Of a DNA stretch of 35,630 bases, positions 1-6,159 are shown piece by piece; positions within the stretch are counted from its first letter, which is position 1, and each line of letters opens with the position of its first letter. The notes beneath the pieces were generated by a model, which ran no database searches, was not told where the DNA came from, and was given only the letters and a program-made list of their open reading frames with translations. The position numbers and the translations under genes are program-made. This stretch comes from a virus, in IMG/VR virus record IMGVR_UViG_3300048927_000186, positions 1-35,630 of that record. One strand, given 5' to 3'.

Positions 1-243
1 GCTGGATTAATCGTCGAGTTCGCCGAGCTGGTGGCTGTGGGCAAAATGACGCTGGAGGCCGCTTTGGGTGATATGGATGTCAGCGCCGAGAGCGACGAAA
101 TGGAGTACGGCGACGGTTTCGACCCAGACCTGCACGGCGGTGAAGATGACAACACCCCGCCGCTGGAGATAATCATGGCAGGCGGACAAGCTGCCTGGGA
201 CTACCAGAACGAGAAAAACGCCTGGCTTGACTCTCGCATTTAA
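1..243 (+). CDS. Hypothetical protein, 5' end outside window
   Basis: The frame is open from the first base, so only the C-terminal 80 residues are visible and the true start probably lies upstream; an internal GTG at position 31 has no clear ribosome site. The visible part is acidic in the middle (many D and E residues around positions 95-150) and ends in a W-rich, charged tail. No signal peptide, membrane segment or recognised motif can be seen. It is followed after 8 bases by a GAAA-capped hairpin and then the collagen-like gene, so the two may share a transcript. I do not recognise the family and assign no function. Confidence 0.55.
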   Translation, partial: AGLIVEFAELVAVGKMTLEAALGDMDVSAESDEMEYGDGFDPDLHGGEDDNTPPLEIIMAGGQAAWDYQNEKNAWLDSRI

Positions 244-250
244 CTACCCC

Positions 251-266
251 GCCCCCGAAAGGGGGC
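251..266 (+). other. GNRA-capped hairpin in intergenic gap
   Basis: A perfect 6-bp GC stem (GCCCCC/GGGGGC) is closed by a GAAA tetraloop just after the upstream stop codon. No T-run follows, so it does not look like an intrinsic terminator. The same stem recurs at 1929-1944 with a GAGA loop. An mRNA-stabilising or processing element is the inference. Confidence 0.6.
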
Positions 267-291
267 AACCTTAACCTTTGAAGAGACATTA

Positions 292-1110
292 ATGATGAAA
301 CGTATCACTGCCATTGCTTTAACGATCGCCGCTGTTCTGGGCACCTCCTACGTCGGCAGCGCATCAGCGTACGACTTTGCCACTGATGCGCAGGGTTCCA
401 CCCAGTGGGCACAAAACACCGAGGGTAAGGTCGACGGCCTTTCTAACGATGTGTGGGGCCTGGGCGAGCGCAACACTCAGCAGGACAAAGCCATCGGGGA
501 TAACGCCTCCGCTATCGGGCACATGAGCCAGCACGTAGGGCAAAACTCCATGCTGATTCAGGCCAACAAAGACGCGATTGACGCGCTGGCTAACGCCCCG
601 AAACCGAAAGACGGTAAAGACGGCGCAGCAGGCCGCGACGGTGTTGATGGTGCTGACGGTCGCAACGGCGCGGACGGGCACGACGGTAAAGACGGCAAGG
701 ACGGCGCGCGCGGGGCTACTGGTGCGGCTGGTGTAGACGGTGCTGTGGGTGCCACTGGCGCCACTGGTGCCACCGGGCGTAACGGTCGCGACGGTAAAGA
801 CGTGTCGCCAGCCGTGGCTAAACAGGTGCAGGCTAACACCAACAAGCTGCGCCAGCACGACCAGCAGATCAGCGACCTGCGCGATGACGTAAAAGGGATC
901 GGCAATAACGCCGCTGCCATGTCCAGCCTGCATTTTAACGGGAACCGCGACAGCTGGGCGATCTCTACCGGATCATACAACGCTGACGGTGTTGCCTTTG
1001 CTGGCGGCTTGCAAAAATCGATCGGTGGTCATCTGGCTACCACGATGCAGGCCTCCTTTGACGGCGAAGGTAATACGATGGTTGGCGCAGGTCTGCACGG
1101 TGATTTCTGA
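292..1110 (+). CDS. Secreted collagen-like protein with YadA-type outer-membrane anchor
   Basis: This 272-residue protein has the layout of a trimeric autotransporter. Residues 1-26 form a signal peptide (basic start, hydrophobic core, likely cleavage after SASA). Residues 60-100 are polar with heptad-like spacing, as in a stalk. Residues 108-170 are 21 uninterrupted Gly-X-Y collagen-type triplets rich in GKD, GRD and GAT. Residues 175-210 look like a coiled coil. Residues 212-272 alternate in four strand-like segments rich in glycine and end in an aromatic residue (HGDF), as YadA anchor barrels do. The family normally trimerises and threads its stalk to the cell surface. I infer that it decorates the infected host's outer membrane, perhaps blocking receptors or acting as an adhesin; a virion fibre is less likely given the signal peptide. 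The start could be 292 or 295. Its stop overlaps the next start. Confidence 0.75.
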   Translation: MMKRITAIALTIAAVLGTSYVGSASAYDFATDAQGSTQWAQNTEGKVDGLSNDVWGLGERNTQQDKAIGDNASAIGHMSQHVGQNSMLIQANKDAIDALANAPKPKDGKDGAAGRDGVDGADGRNGADGHDGKDGKDGARGATGAAGVDGAVGATGATGATGRNGRDGKDVSPAVAKQVQANTNKLRQHDQQISDLRDDVKGIGNNAAAMSSLHFNGNRDSWAISTGSYNADGVAFAGGLQKSIGGHLATTMQASFDGEGNTMVGAGLHGDF

Positions 1111-1430
1111 TGACCCTCGCCGAGTCCATTTTAAAGGCTGCCGCTGGCGGCCTTTATCTCACCCCAAAACCGATCGTAGGCCCTGGCATTCATACAGGAC
1201 GTAAAGAACAGAAGGCGCATAAATATCGCTGGGGTGATGATGACGACCACACCCTGCTGTCTATGCGCACTTTAGGCCTCAGCTGGGACGCCATAGGTAA
1301 AGCTATGGAACGATCGCACGAAGCCTGCCGCCAGCGGCACCTGCTGCTGACGATGCCGCGAGAAGAACATGAGCGCCGGAAAGCGCACAAACGCCTGAAG
1401 AGGAGGAAAAACGATGTCGCTGGCTACTGA
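1110..1430 (+). CDS. Myb/SANT-like helix-turn-helix protein
   Basis: The 106-residue product starts at an ATG overlapping the stop of the collagen-like gene (TGATG), implying translational coupling. Residues 42-80 resemble a Myb/SANT or GcrA-like DNA-binding unit: an acidic D-D-H-T-L-L helix, the turn G-L-S-W-D-A-I-G, then M-E-R-S-H-E-A-C-R-Q-R-H. The C-terminal 25 residues are strongly basic, which fits nucleic-acid binding. The next gene encodes a shorter protein with the same N-terminal signature and the same helix pattern, so the two look like tandem paralogues. The target is unknown. A regulatory role is inferred. Confidence 0.6.
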   Translation: MTLAESILKAAAGGLYLTPKPIVGPGIHTGRKEQKAHKYRWGDDDDHTLLSMRTLGLSWDAIGKAMERSHEACRQRHLLLTMPREEHERRKAHKRLKRRKNDVAGY

Positions 1431-1638
1431 TATTTTGAGTCGAGCCAGACGGGGCGAACCGCAGGTGTTCGGTATATTCGGCGACTATGACGCCACAATG
1501 TGGCAGCCAGAGGATGACGCTATGCTGATAGAGTTTCGTTCCCGTGGTCTGGTCTATAAACAGATCGCGCGTTTACTGGGAAAAACGGAAAGCGCCTGCG
1601 CTGCCCGGCATTGTCGCTTAATGGAAAAAACAAAGTGA
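1414..1638 (+). CDS. Small Myb/SANT-like helix-turn-helix protein
   Basis: This 74-residue protein overlaps the end of its neighbour by 17 bases and has a good ribosome site (AGGAGG, 1399-1404). It begins L-A-T-D-I-L-S-R-A-R-R-G, matching the start of the preceding protein. Residues 31-70 carry the same helix-turn-helix pattern (D-D-A-M-L-I, G-L-V-Y-K-Q-I-A, G-K-T-E-S-A-C-A-A-R-H). The two are probably products of a gene duplication. The stop codon overlaps the -35 box of the promoter at 1635-1662, so transcription of the following gene is restarted here. Confidence 0.6.
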   Translation: MSLATDILSRARRGEPQVFGIFGDYDATMWQPEDDAMLIEFRSRGLVYKQIARLLGKTESACAARHCRLMEKTK

Positions 1639-1662
1639 CAATGCAGTGCAATCTGTTATTAT
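1635..1662 (+). promoter_or_regulatory. Sigma70-like promoter A with TGCA-type palindrome in spacer
   Basis: GTGACA (1635-1640) and TATTAT (1657-1662) are separated by 16 bp. The spacer contains the inverted repeat TGCA-G-TGCA (1642-1650), a likely operator. With the leader down to 1685 it matches the element at 7954-8004 at 36 of 51 positions and in exact spacing, so the two are copies of one regulatory cassette. Confidence 0.7.
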
Positions 1663-1672
1663 GGGTTCTCAG

Positions 1673-1685
1673 GGCGACAACCGCC
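1673..1685 (+). other. Leader hairpin of promoter A
   Basis: GGCG-ACAAC-CGCC forms a small hairpin near the predicted 5' end of the transcript. The same sequence with one more base pair follows promoter B at 7991-8005. The position suggests 5'-end mRNA stabilisation. Confidence 0.5.
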
Positions 1686-1708
1686 GAACGACACCAAAGG
1701 AAATGATC

Positions 1709-1921
1709 ATGACCGACAGCCGCTACCCTAAATACGACGCCAATGGTAAAGCGATCCGCGCGTTCGAAGTTATCGAAGTGCAGACAAACGGGCACGAGGT
1801 CAGCAAAGGCTCTTTCCCTGTTGATGCCGAGCTGTCAGCGCACAATCTGGCGGATAACCTGAATGATGCTTTCGGTTATTCCGGTGTTGAATATTTCGTT
1901 CGCGTACGCCGTTACGCTTAA
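1709..1921 (+). CDS. Hypothetical 70-residue protein
   Basis: The start chosen is the ATG at 1709, seven bases after the ribosome site AAAGGA (1696-1701); an in-frame ATG at 1703 is too close to that site. The product is soluble, with an N-terminal stretch rich in Y, P and K and a C-terminal half of mixed charge ending V-R-V-R-R-Y-A. No family is recognised. It is the first gene behind promoter A, so it may be expressed independently of the upstream genes. It is followed by a GAGA-capped hairpin. Confidence 0.65.
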   Translation: MTDSRYPKYDANGKAIRAFEVIEVQTNGHEVSKGSFPVDAELSAHNLADNLNDAFGYSGVEYFVRVRRYA

Positions 1922-1928
1922 CCCACCA

Positions 1929-1944
1929 GCCCCCGAGAGGGGGC
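1929..1944 (+). other. GNRA-capped hairpin in intergenic gap
   Basis: GCCCCC-GAGA-GGGGGC, the same stem as at 251-266, sits between a stop codon and the ribosome site (AAGGA) of the next gene. It has no T-run. Confidence 0.6.
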
Positions 1945-1964
1945 GCTACTTAAGGATCATCACT

Positions 1965-2384
1965 GTGAAAAAATTAGCTTTCGTTTTACTCCTTACCGCG
2001 TGCAGCACTCAGGCCGCCAGCTTTTCCGACAAAGTAAACGCGCTCAAATCAGCGCACCCGGTGCCTGCCACCAGCGAAGCCCCGCACCCGGCAGACCGTC
2101 AGGCCATCAGCCTGCACCGTATCAATGTGCAGGAGCGCGATGCAGCGTTAACCGAACTTTATCGGGCAATGAAGGTCACCCACGCGAGCGCTAAAGATCG
2201 TCATCAGATGATCCAGGCTGGCGAACGCGCCACGGGGTACGCCGTGGATACTGACGAGTGCGTTACGGCTTCGCGTCTGGCAGCTGCTGCGCTGGTGGCG
2301 GATAACCCAACTTTAGACGGTGACGCTACCGCTAATTTCTTTAACTGGGCTTGCCGTGCGCGCATATCTCGGGGTGCTTTATGA
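1965..2384 (+). CDS. Small lipoprotein of unknown function
   Basis: The GTG at 1965 is the best start, with an AAGGA site 8 bases upstream. It gives a 139-residue protein with a short lipoprotein signal: two lysines, the hydrophobic run L-A-F-V-L-L-L and a lipobox L-T-A-C at residues 9-12. The mature part is polar and mostly helical in composition, with two further cysteines near the end (D-E-C-V-T and N-W-A-C-R) that could pair. The last codons overlap the next gene (ATGA), which also encodes a lipoprotein. Presumably it is exported and anchored in the host envelope; a lysis or exclusion role is possible but unproven. Confidence 0.7.
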   Translation: MKKLAFVLLLTACSTQAASFSDKVNALKSAHPVPATSEAPHPADRQAISLHRINVQERDAALTELYRAMKVTHASAKDRHQMIQAGERATGYAVDTDECVTASRLAAAALVADNPTLDGDATANFFNWACRARISRGAL

Positions 2385-2722
2385 AAATGATGGTACTCGC
2401 TGCCGCGGTGGTTTTGTCCGGCTGCACCAGCGCGCAGGTGGCCTACACTTTCGGAACCGGACAAAGTCCGCAGCGGTTGCAAGAGCTGGCGGCACAACGC
2501 GACCAGCAGCGCTACGAACAGGACAGGGCTATGGAGCGCGCGGAGTATTACCGCACCCGTTGCACTCGCAACCACTGCAAAAGTGATGAGGATCTGGCGC
2601 CAGTACGTTACAGCTGTGCGGATCCGAGCTTGTCCGAGTCTCGCCGCCTGGCGTGCAATTTGCCGGGTATGACTGTTACTACTGACGGAACCGGGCGCGT
2701 TATCGAACTGGGGGTCGAATGA
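2381..2722 (+). CDS. Small lipoprotein, cysteine-containing
   Basis: Translation most likely starts at the ATG overlapping the previous stop (ATGA, 2381). The 113-residue product has a clear lipoprotein signal with lipobox L-S-G-C at residues 12-15, then a charged helical segment (residues 28-55, rich in Q, R and E) that could be a coiled coil. C-T-R-N-H-C, S-C-A-D and A-C-N-L follow, giving four cysteines for periplasmic disulfides. It may work together with the preceding lipoprotein because the two are translationally coupled. The family is not recognised. Confidence 0.7.
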   Translation: MKMMVLAAAVVLSGCTSAQVAYTFGTGQSPQRLQELAAQRDQQRYEQDRAMERAEYYRTRCTRNHCKSDEDLAPVRYSCADPSLSESRRLACNLPGMTVTTDGTGRVIELGVE

Positions 2723-2943
2723 TACCAGAGCATATCCGGAAAAAGGCCATAGCCGCTGCCGAGAAAATGGCGGCCGGAGAACTGCGCCCCCGCTTATTGC
2801 GGTTGACTCGTACCCCGTGGCGTGTTGTTGACCTGTCGAAACGCTGGCGGTTCATAAGCCATGATGGGGTGACCTGGCGTGTTGTCAGCCATGAAACGTA
2901 TTCGAAACTGACAGCCACCCACAGGAATAACAATCATGCTTAA
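2719..2943 (+). CDS. Small protein resembling phage ParE-like toxin-domain proteins
   Basis: The start at 2719 overlaps the previous stop. The 74-residue product has a basic helical N-terminus and a core W-R-V-V-D-L ... W-R-F-I-S-H-D-G-V-T-W-R-V-V-S-H-E-T-Y. That hydrophobic-aromatic pattern is, from memory, typical of short phage proteins carrying a ParE-like toxin fold label. Whether it is toxic is unknown, and no antitoxin partner is adjacent. It overlaps the spanin gene by 8 bases, so co-expression with lysis genes is likely. Confidence 0.55.
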   Translation: MIPEHIRKKAIAAAEKMAAGELRPRLLRLTRTPWRVVDLSKRWRFISHDGVTWRVVSHETYSKLTATHRNNNHA

Positions 2944-3391
2944 ACACTGGTTAGCAATAGGCGCTGTCGTCGCGCTGGTGGTCGCTGGGCAGCTCGCCCT
3001 CACCAAAGCATACAATGAGGGTGTCGAGTTTCAGAAAGGCATACAGGCGCAGGCTGATGTCCTGCTGGCAGACCTGCGCAACGCAGAGAAGGAAAGGATC
3101 GAAGATGATGCGAAAAAACGAATTGCCGGGGCTGATGCTGCTCGTGATCGGGCTGTTGATGCTCGTGCCGGGTTGCAGCGACAGCTCGCCGACATCAAAC
3201 GGATCGCCGAAAACAATTCCGGCGTTATCACCCCTGGGGGAACAGCCCGCGACGCCATCGTATTGCTTGCCGACCTGCTCGGACAATGCGCAGCTCGATA
3301 TCAGCAAATGGCAGGATTCGCTGACAAAGCGCACGACGCCGGGCGCACCTGTCAAAATCAATACCAATCACTCCGAGGGGCTGTGAAATGA
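2936..3391 (+). CDS. Rz: Rz-like inner-membrane spanin
   Basis: The 151-residue protein has one N-terminal membrane segment (residues 5-23, A-I-G-A-V-V-A-L-V-V-A-G) and then a long charged, alanine-rich helical region typical of the periplasmic coiled coil of i-spanins; it looks like the DUF2514 type. A second reading frame inside it encodes a proline-containing lipoprotein that fits Rz1. This nested arrangement is diagnostic of Rz/Rz1 pairs, which link inner and outer membranes and fuse them in the last step of lysis. The start overlaps the end of the preceding gene by 8 bases. The holin and endolysin are not adjacent; candidates lie at 34663-35628 on the other strand. Confidence 0.85.
   Translation: MLKHWLAIGAVVALVVAGQLALTKAYNEGVEFQKGIQAQADVLLADLRNAEKERIEDDAKKRIAGADAARDRAVDARAGLQRQLADIKRIAENNSGVITPGGTARDAIVLLADLLGQCAARYQQMAGFADKAHDAGRTCQNQYQSLRGAVK
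3105..3386 (+). CDS. Rz1: Rz1-like outer-membrane lipoprotein, nested in Rz
   Basis: This gene lies entirely inside the Rz gene in another frame. The ATG at 3105 (or 3108) follows AAGGA by 6 bases. The 93-residue product has a strong lipoprotein signal (hydrophobic run L-M-L-L-V-I-G-L-L-M-L, lipobox V-P-G-C at about residues 21-24). The mature part is rich in serine, proline and threonine, as expected of an o-spanin. It would be lipid-anchored in the outer membrane and bind the Rz C-terminus. It is longer than lambda Rz1, but the nested position and lipobox make the call firm. Confidence 0.85.
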   Translation: MMRKNELPGLMLLVIGLLMLVPGCSDSSPTSNGSPKTIPALSPLGEQPATPSYCLPTCSDNAQLDISKWQDSLTKRTTPGAPVKINTNHSEGL

Positions 3392-3693
3392 CAACACTTG
3401 AAAACCGCATTGAAACCGCGCGCGAACACGTAGCGAAGCTGGAAAAGGAACTCGCGCAAGCCCGTGCTGACCTGCTCCTCGCTATCGAAAAATTTTACGG
3501 ACTTGTACCTGGTGTAACACGCGTACGGGTGACAGAGGTTACCCAGCCCAGCGTTAAAGTCGGCACAGAATTTATTTACTTCGGGATCACCCAGCAGTGG
3601 CCAACACGTCCATGGATTAATGGTGTACGCCCTGGCGGTAAACAAATTCGTAACTTGTACAGCTCCTGGGAGGTGGTCAATGATCAACAGTAA
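3388..3693 (+). CDS. Hypothetical protein with N-terminal coiled coil
   Basis: The start overlaps the Rz stop (ATGA). Residues 3-35 form a heptad-rich helix (I-E-T-A-R-E-H-V-A-K-L-E-K-E-L). The rest is a compact beta-rich domain with W-P-T-R-P-W-I-N-G-V. No signal or membrane segment is seen. The family is not recognised. It belongs to a chain of coupled genes from 2381 to 5145. Confidence 0.7.
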   Translation: MTTLENRIETAREHVAKLEKELAQARADLLLAIEKFYGLVPGVTRVRVTEVTQPSVKVGTEFIYFGITQQWPTRPWINGVRPGGKQIRNLYSSWEVVNDQQ

Positions 3694-3991
3694 AGACATT
3701 GCGCCAGGCACCACCGTGTATATTGGTCGGCGCGGCCTGCTGGCTACCCACGACGTTCTTTTTATGGTGGAAGAGCATACCGTGGTTAAACGTACTTCAT
3801 GCGGGTACAAAGTGGCGCACCGCGCCTATAACCACGGCAGACTGTTGATGGACGCTAGCTACTACATCAGCGCCAGCAAAGAAGAGGTAGTTAAAGCGCT
3901 TATGGCTGACGCTGACGAACAGATCAAACAGCTACAGGCAAGCATTGAGCGCATGATGCTGGTAAAACTTAAACTGTGGGCAAGCTACTAA
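3680..3991 (+). CDS. Hypothetical protein, 103 residues
   Basis: The chosen start is the ATG at 3680, preceded by GGAGG at a suitable distance and overlapping the previous gene by 14 bases; upstream in-frame starts lack a ribosome site. The N-terminal half is beta-rich (I-A-P-G-T-T-V-Y-I-G-R-R-G). The C-terminal third is a helix with heptad spacing (E-E-V-V-K-A-L-M-A-D-A-D-E-Q-I-K-Q-L). No family is recognised. The stop overlaps the next start (TAATG). Confidence 0.7.
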   Translation: MINSKDIAPGTTVYIGRRGLLATHDVLFMVEEHTVVKRTSCGYKVAHRAYNHGRLLMDASYYISASKEEVVKALMADADEQIKQLQASIERMMLVKLKLWASY

Positions 3992-4302
3992 TGAGCGCAT
4001 TAATGCCTGAGGGTACCCGGTGGTGCACTTTCATCGGCGGCAGCGTCGACGGTAAACGAAGTCTTATCCGCGACGATGTCGAGTTCTGGGAAATGGCGGA
4101 TTACCCAGCAAAACCTGAATTACTGTCGGTTGAGAACGCCACTCCGCTGGTGGAGTTACATCTTACAGTTTACCGTTATCGTCGGGTCATCCTGATGTGG
4201 CACCAACGACCGATCCATGTTTTTGTCTGGGAGGGGTTGCACGAATCCGACATCATACCCGCGCTGATAGGAGGTTATCGCCGTGATAAAGGGCAGTATT
4301 AA
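3991..4302 (+). CDS. Hypothetical protein, 103 residues
   Basis: Translation starts at the ATG within TAATG at 3991. The product is rich in aromatic residues (R-W-C-T-F-I-G-G near the start, then V-Y-R-Y-R-R-V-I-L-M-W-H-Q-R, V-F-V-W-E-G), which suggests a small beta-sheet domain. Its last 13 codons lie in the first copy of the 113-bp tandem duplication, so the duplication did not damage it. Function unknown. Confidence 0.65.
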   Translation: MSALMPEGTRWCTFIGGSVDGKRSLIRDDVEFWEMADYPAKPELLSVENATPLVELHLTVYRYRRVILMWHQRPIHVFVWEGLHESDIIPALIGGYRRDKGQY

Positions 4303-4497
4303 AGAGCAACGCGACCACCTGATCGCCACTTCGCCATACTGGTTTTGGCCTGACGCGCTGGTGACGCTCCAGATCGCTGATAGGAGGTTATCGCCGTGAT
4401 AAAGGGCAGTATTAAAGAGCAACGCGACCACCTGATCGCCACTTCGCCATACTGGTTTTGGCCTGACGCGCTGGTGACGCTCCAGATCGCTGATAGG
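4262..4497 (+). repeat. Exact 113-bp tandem duplication (2.1 copies)
   Basis: Bases 4262-4374 are repeated without a mismatch at 4375-4487, and the identity continues to 4497. The unit carries the 3' end of the upstream gene plus the AGGAGG site, GTG start and first 31 codons of the downstream gene. Because 113 is not a multiple of three, the first copy reads into a stop that overlaps the second GTG. Confidence 0.95.
4283..4399 (+). CDS. 38-codon upstream ORF created by the duplication
   Basis: The first copy of the 113-bp duplication keeps a full AGGAGG site and GTG start. The frame encodes the same first 33 residues as the downstream gene, then R-L-S-P and a TGA. That TGA overlaps the GTG of the intact gene (GTGA at 4396-4399), so ribosomes finishing this peptide could restart directly. 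The peptide is probably a by-product rather than a functional protein. Expression is inferred from the ribosome site only. Confidence 0.5.
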   Translation: MIKGSIKEQRDHLIATSPYWFWPDALVTLQIADRRLSP

Positions 4498-4749
4498 CTG
4501 GCGCAGCTGGACAAGCGGAACCGGAAAGAGGCGTTGCGCGTTTGTGCTCGCCAGCTGGTGGAGCGATGCCCGGCAGCATGTCAGGATTTGCAAAAGCGGC
4601 TGATCCAGATGTCGACTGAATTTTTCCCTGAGGCCTCGCTTACGGTTATCAAAGCAAAGGTCGAACGGCTTAATAAGCGCATGGACGTGCGGCTCTCACA
4701 GGACAACGACGTCCACCATTGGCTTACCCCGGAGGTAGTCGATGACTAA
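4396..4749 (+). CDS. Hypothetical protein, 117 residues, GTG start
   Basis: The intact reading frame begins at the GTG of the second repeat copy, 8 bases after AGGAGG. The product is helical and charged, with W-F-W-P-D near residue 20 and two cysteines in the middle (R-V-C-A-R, R-C-P-A-A-C). No signal peptide or known motif is seen. It overlaps the next start by 8 bases. Its 5' end exists twice because of the 113-bp duplication, so its translation may be altered by the upstream copy. Confidence 0.7.
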   Translation: MIKGSIKEQRDHLIATSPYWFWPDALVTLQIADRLAQLDKRNRKEALRVCARQLVERCPAACQDLQKRLIQMSTEFFPEASLTVIKAKVERLNKRMDVRLSQDNDVHHWLTPEVVDD

Positions 4750-4909
4750 ATCCGAGATAAAACACGCTGCGGACGTACTGGAAGAGTTAATCAAGTGGTC
4801 ACGCAAAGTAACAGAATCCGAGGGGGTTTATTTTCCTGGCCTCCACCCGTTGAATAATGCCGAGACGACTTTGCGTTTCCTCCGGTTGAAAGAAGAGGAT
4901 AAACTTTAA
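4742..4909 (+). CDS. Hypothetical 55-residue protein
   Basis: A small ORF fills the gap between two coupled genes: its ATG lies 8 bases before the end of the previous frame and its TAA overlaps the next ATG (TAATG at 4907-4911). The product is helical and charged, beginning M-T-K-S-E-I-K-H-A-A and ending in a K-E-E-D-K-L tail. The coupling on both sides is the main evidence that it is real. Confidence 0.65.
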   Translation: MTKSEIKHAADVLEELIKWSRKVTESEGVYFPGLHPLNNAETTLRFLRLKEEDKL

Positions 4910-5145
4910 TGATTTATCGTAAACGCCCCTACACCCCGCCGCCTCTGCGCCGGGTCTCCGGAGTTGAGCACAGGATTACGGCGACAGCCCCAGATGGCAC
5001 CACCTTCAGCATTTCGTGGTGTATCCGTGACGACGAGGCGGAACTCATGCGCTACCCGCGCAGTTACATGGCCGAACGGCTGCGGAACATGCGACGCGTG
5101 CTGCGTGAACGGCTGGTACAGTACCAGAGCCGGGTTGAGGTCTGA
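4909..5145 (+). CDS. Hypothetical basic protein, 78 residues
   Basis: This is the last gene of the left plus-strand block. The start overlaps the preceding stop. The product is arginine-rich, with a proline run near the N-terminus (P-Y-T-P-P-P-L-R-R) and a C-terminal basic helix (A-E-R-L-R-N-M-R-R-V-L-R-E-R-L) that could bind nucleic acid. A strong terminator follows 6 bases after the stop. Family not recognised. Confidence 0.65.
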   Translation: MIYRKRPYTPPPLRRVSGVEHRITATAPDGTTFSISWCIRDDEAELMRYPRSYMAERLRNMRRVLRERLVQYQSRVEV

Positions 5146-5151
5146 CCCAAT

Positions 5152-5185
5152 AAAAAAGGCACCCTGTGGGGTGCCTTTTGTTTTT
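5152..5185. terminator. Bidirectional intrinsic terminator
   Basis: AAAAGGCACCC-TGTG-GGGTGCCTTTT is an 11-bp perfect stem flanked by an A-run on the left and TTTTGTTTTT on the right. It lies between convergent genes (plus ending at 5145, minus ending at 5204), so it can end both transcripts. Confidence 0.9.
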
Positions 5186-5203
5186 ACTGCGACCAGACCG
5201 GGC

Positions 5204-6145
5204 TTACGCCAGCACTCCCGTGATCTTAACGATACACAGCGGCTGGTACACGATCAGGCCGCCTGTGCGCGCGTCACAGACCACTTTAGCGTGGAGGTTG
5301 TTCCACTGTGCTGGATGCTGGCGGAACGCCTGCGACAGCTCAATGGCGGCAACGTCGGTTGACTTCTCAAACGCCAGCGCCACTTTCGCGTCGTCCAGCT
5401 CCTGCGCATAAGCAATGACCAGACCCGGGTTTTCCTGCATCAGATAAGTTTTATAACTGATCTGCGTGTTAGGCATCTGGGTGGTCAGCGTCTGCTGCAC
5501 GCCGATCGGGAACACCAGGGTGTTGATCTGGTGCAGGCCTTTGGTCGACGCCATAACGGCGGTGATAGCCTTGTTGATATCGGTCAGCATCGCTGCGGCA
5601 CCAGCTGCGGTTGGCGCCCATACAGCTGACGCACCGATCGCGGTGATGTTCGGATGATCCAGCACACCAACGATGCCGTAGTCGGCGTCGCCGTTCCACA
5701 CCAGATCGTTGATCTTCGCGTCGATACCGCGGCGTGCAGCCACAGCCAGACGCTCAGACAACGCTTTACCTGTTGCGATGGCCTTCTCGATCTCCGCCAT
5801 GCTGAACTGGTACGCGTCGGCAACGGTATACAGCGTTACTGTTGCGGAAGCGCCCCAGATGCCCACCATAGGGATATCATCAGAATAGTCACTGATAATA
5901 CGAGCCATACCGAACGAACCGATCACGCGCACGGTCAGGGTTTCCTGCCAGCTCGCAGCGTCGGATTGTACCGGGAATACATTCAGCGCGTTGTACTGGA
6001 CGACTTCCTGCTCGTAGATACGAGCGCGGAGTGCATCCAGCTCGCGCGCCAGGAAAATAGACCCTGCATCATCGAGGCGCTCGGTGCCTGTGTGCTCGCG
6101 GAAATAGCGATATTCCGCTTCATCGTAGTGCGTATGTTTTGGCAT
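5204..6145 (-). CDS. Major capsid protein (DUF2184/major_capside family)
   Basis: The 313-residue protein has the size and features of the DUF2184-type HK97-fold capsid protein: a helical N-terminus (F-L-A-R-E-L-D-A-L-R-A-R-I-Y-E), a middle with S-M-A-E-I-E-K-A and L-A-V-A-A-R-R-G-I-D-A-K, and the typical V-W-N-G-D-A-D-Y-G-I-V-G-V-L-D-H-P segment at about 150-170. It would form the icosahedral shell. The start is supported by GAGG and AGGA sites just upstream. It is the last gene of the DUF2213-cement-capsid unit, ends before a bidirectional terminator, and is 15 bases from the cement-like gene. Confidence 0.85.
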   Translation of the reverse strand: MPKHTHYDEAEYRYFREHTGTERLDDAGSIFLARELDALRARIYEQEVVQYNALNVFPVQSDAASWQETLTVRVIGSFGMARIISDYSDDIPMVGIWGASATVTLYTVADAYQFSMAEIEKAIATGKALSERLAVAARRGIDAKINDLVWNGDADYGIVGVLDHPNITAIGASAVWAPTAAGAAAMLTDINKAITAVMASTKGLHQINTLVFPIGVQQTLTTQMPNTQISYKTYLMQENPGLVIAYAQELDDAKVALAFEKSTDVAAIELSQAFRQHPAQWNNLHAKVVCDARTGGLIVYQPLCIVKITGVLA

Positions 6146-6159
6146 GTTGTCCTGGCCTC

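Noticed and set aside
364-933. 189-codon minus-strand ORF opposite the collagen-like gene
   Set aside because: It is the antisense shadow of Gly-X-Y codons, with no ribosome site or recognisable motif.
4156-4593. 145-codon minus-strand ORF with internal repeats
   Set aside because: The repeats simply reflect the 113-bp DNA duplication; the plus-strand genes have ribosome sites and coupled starts.
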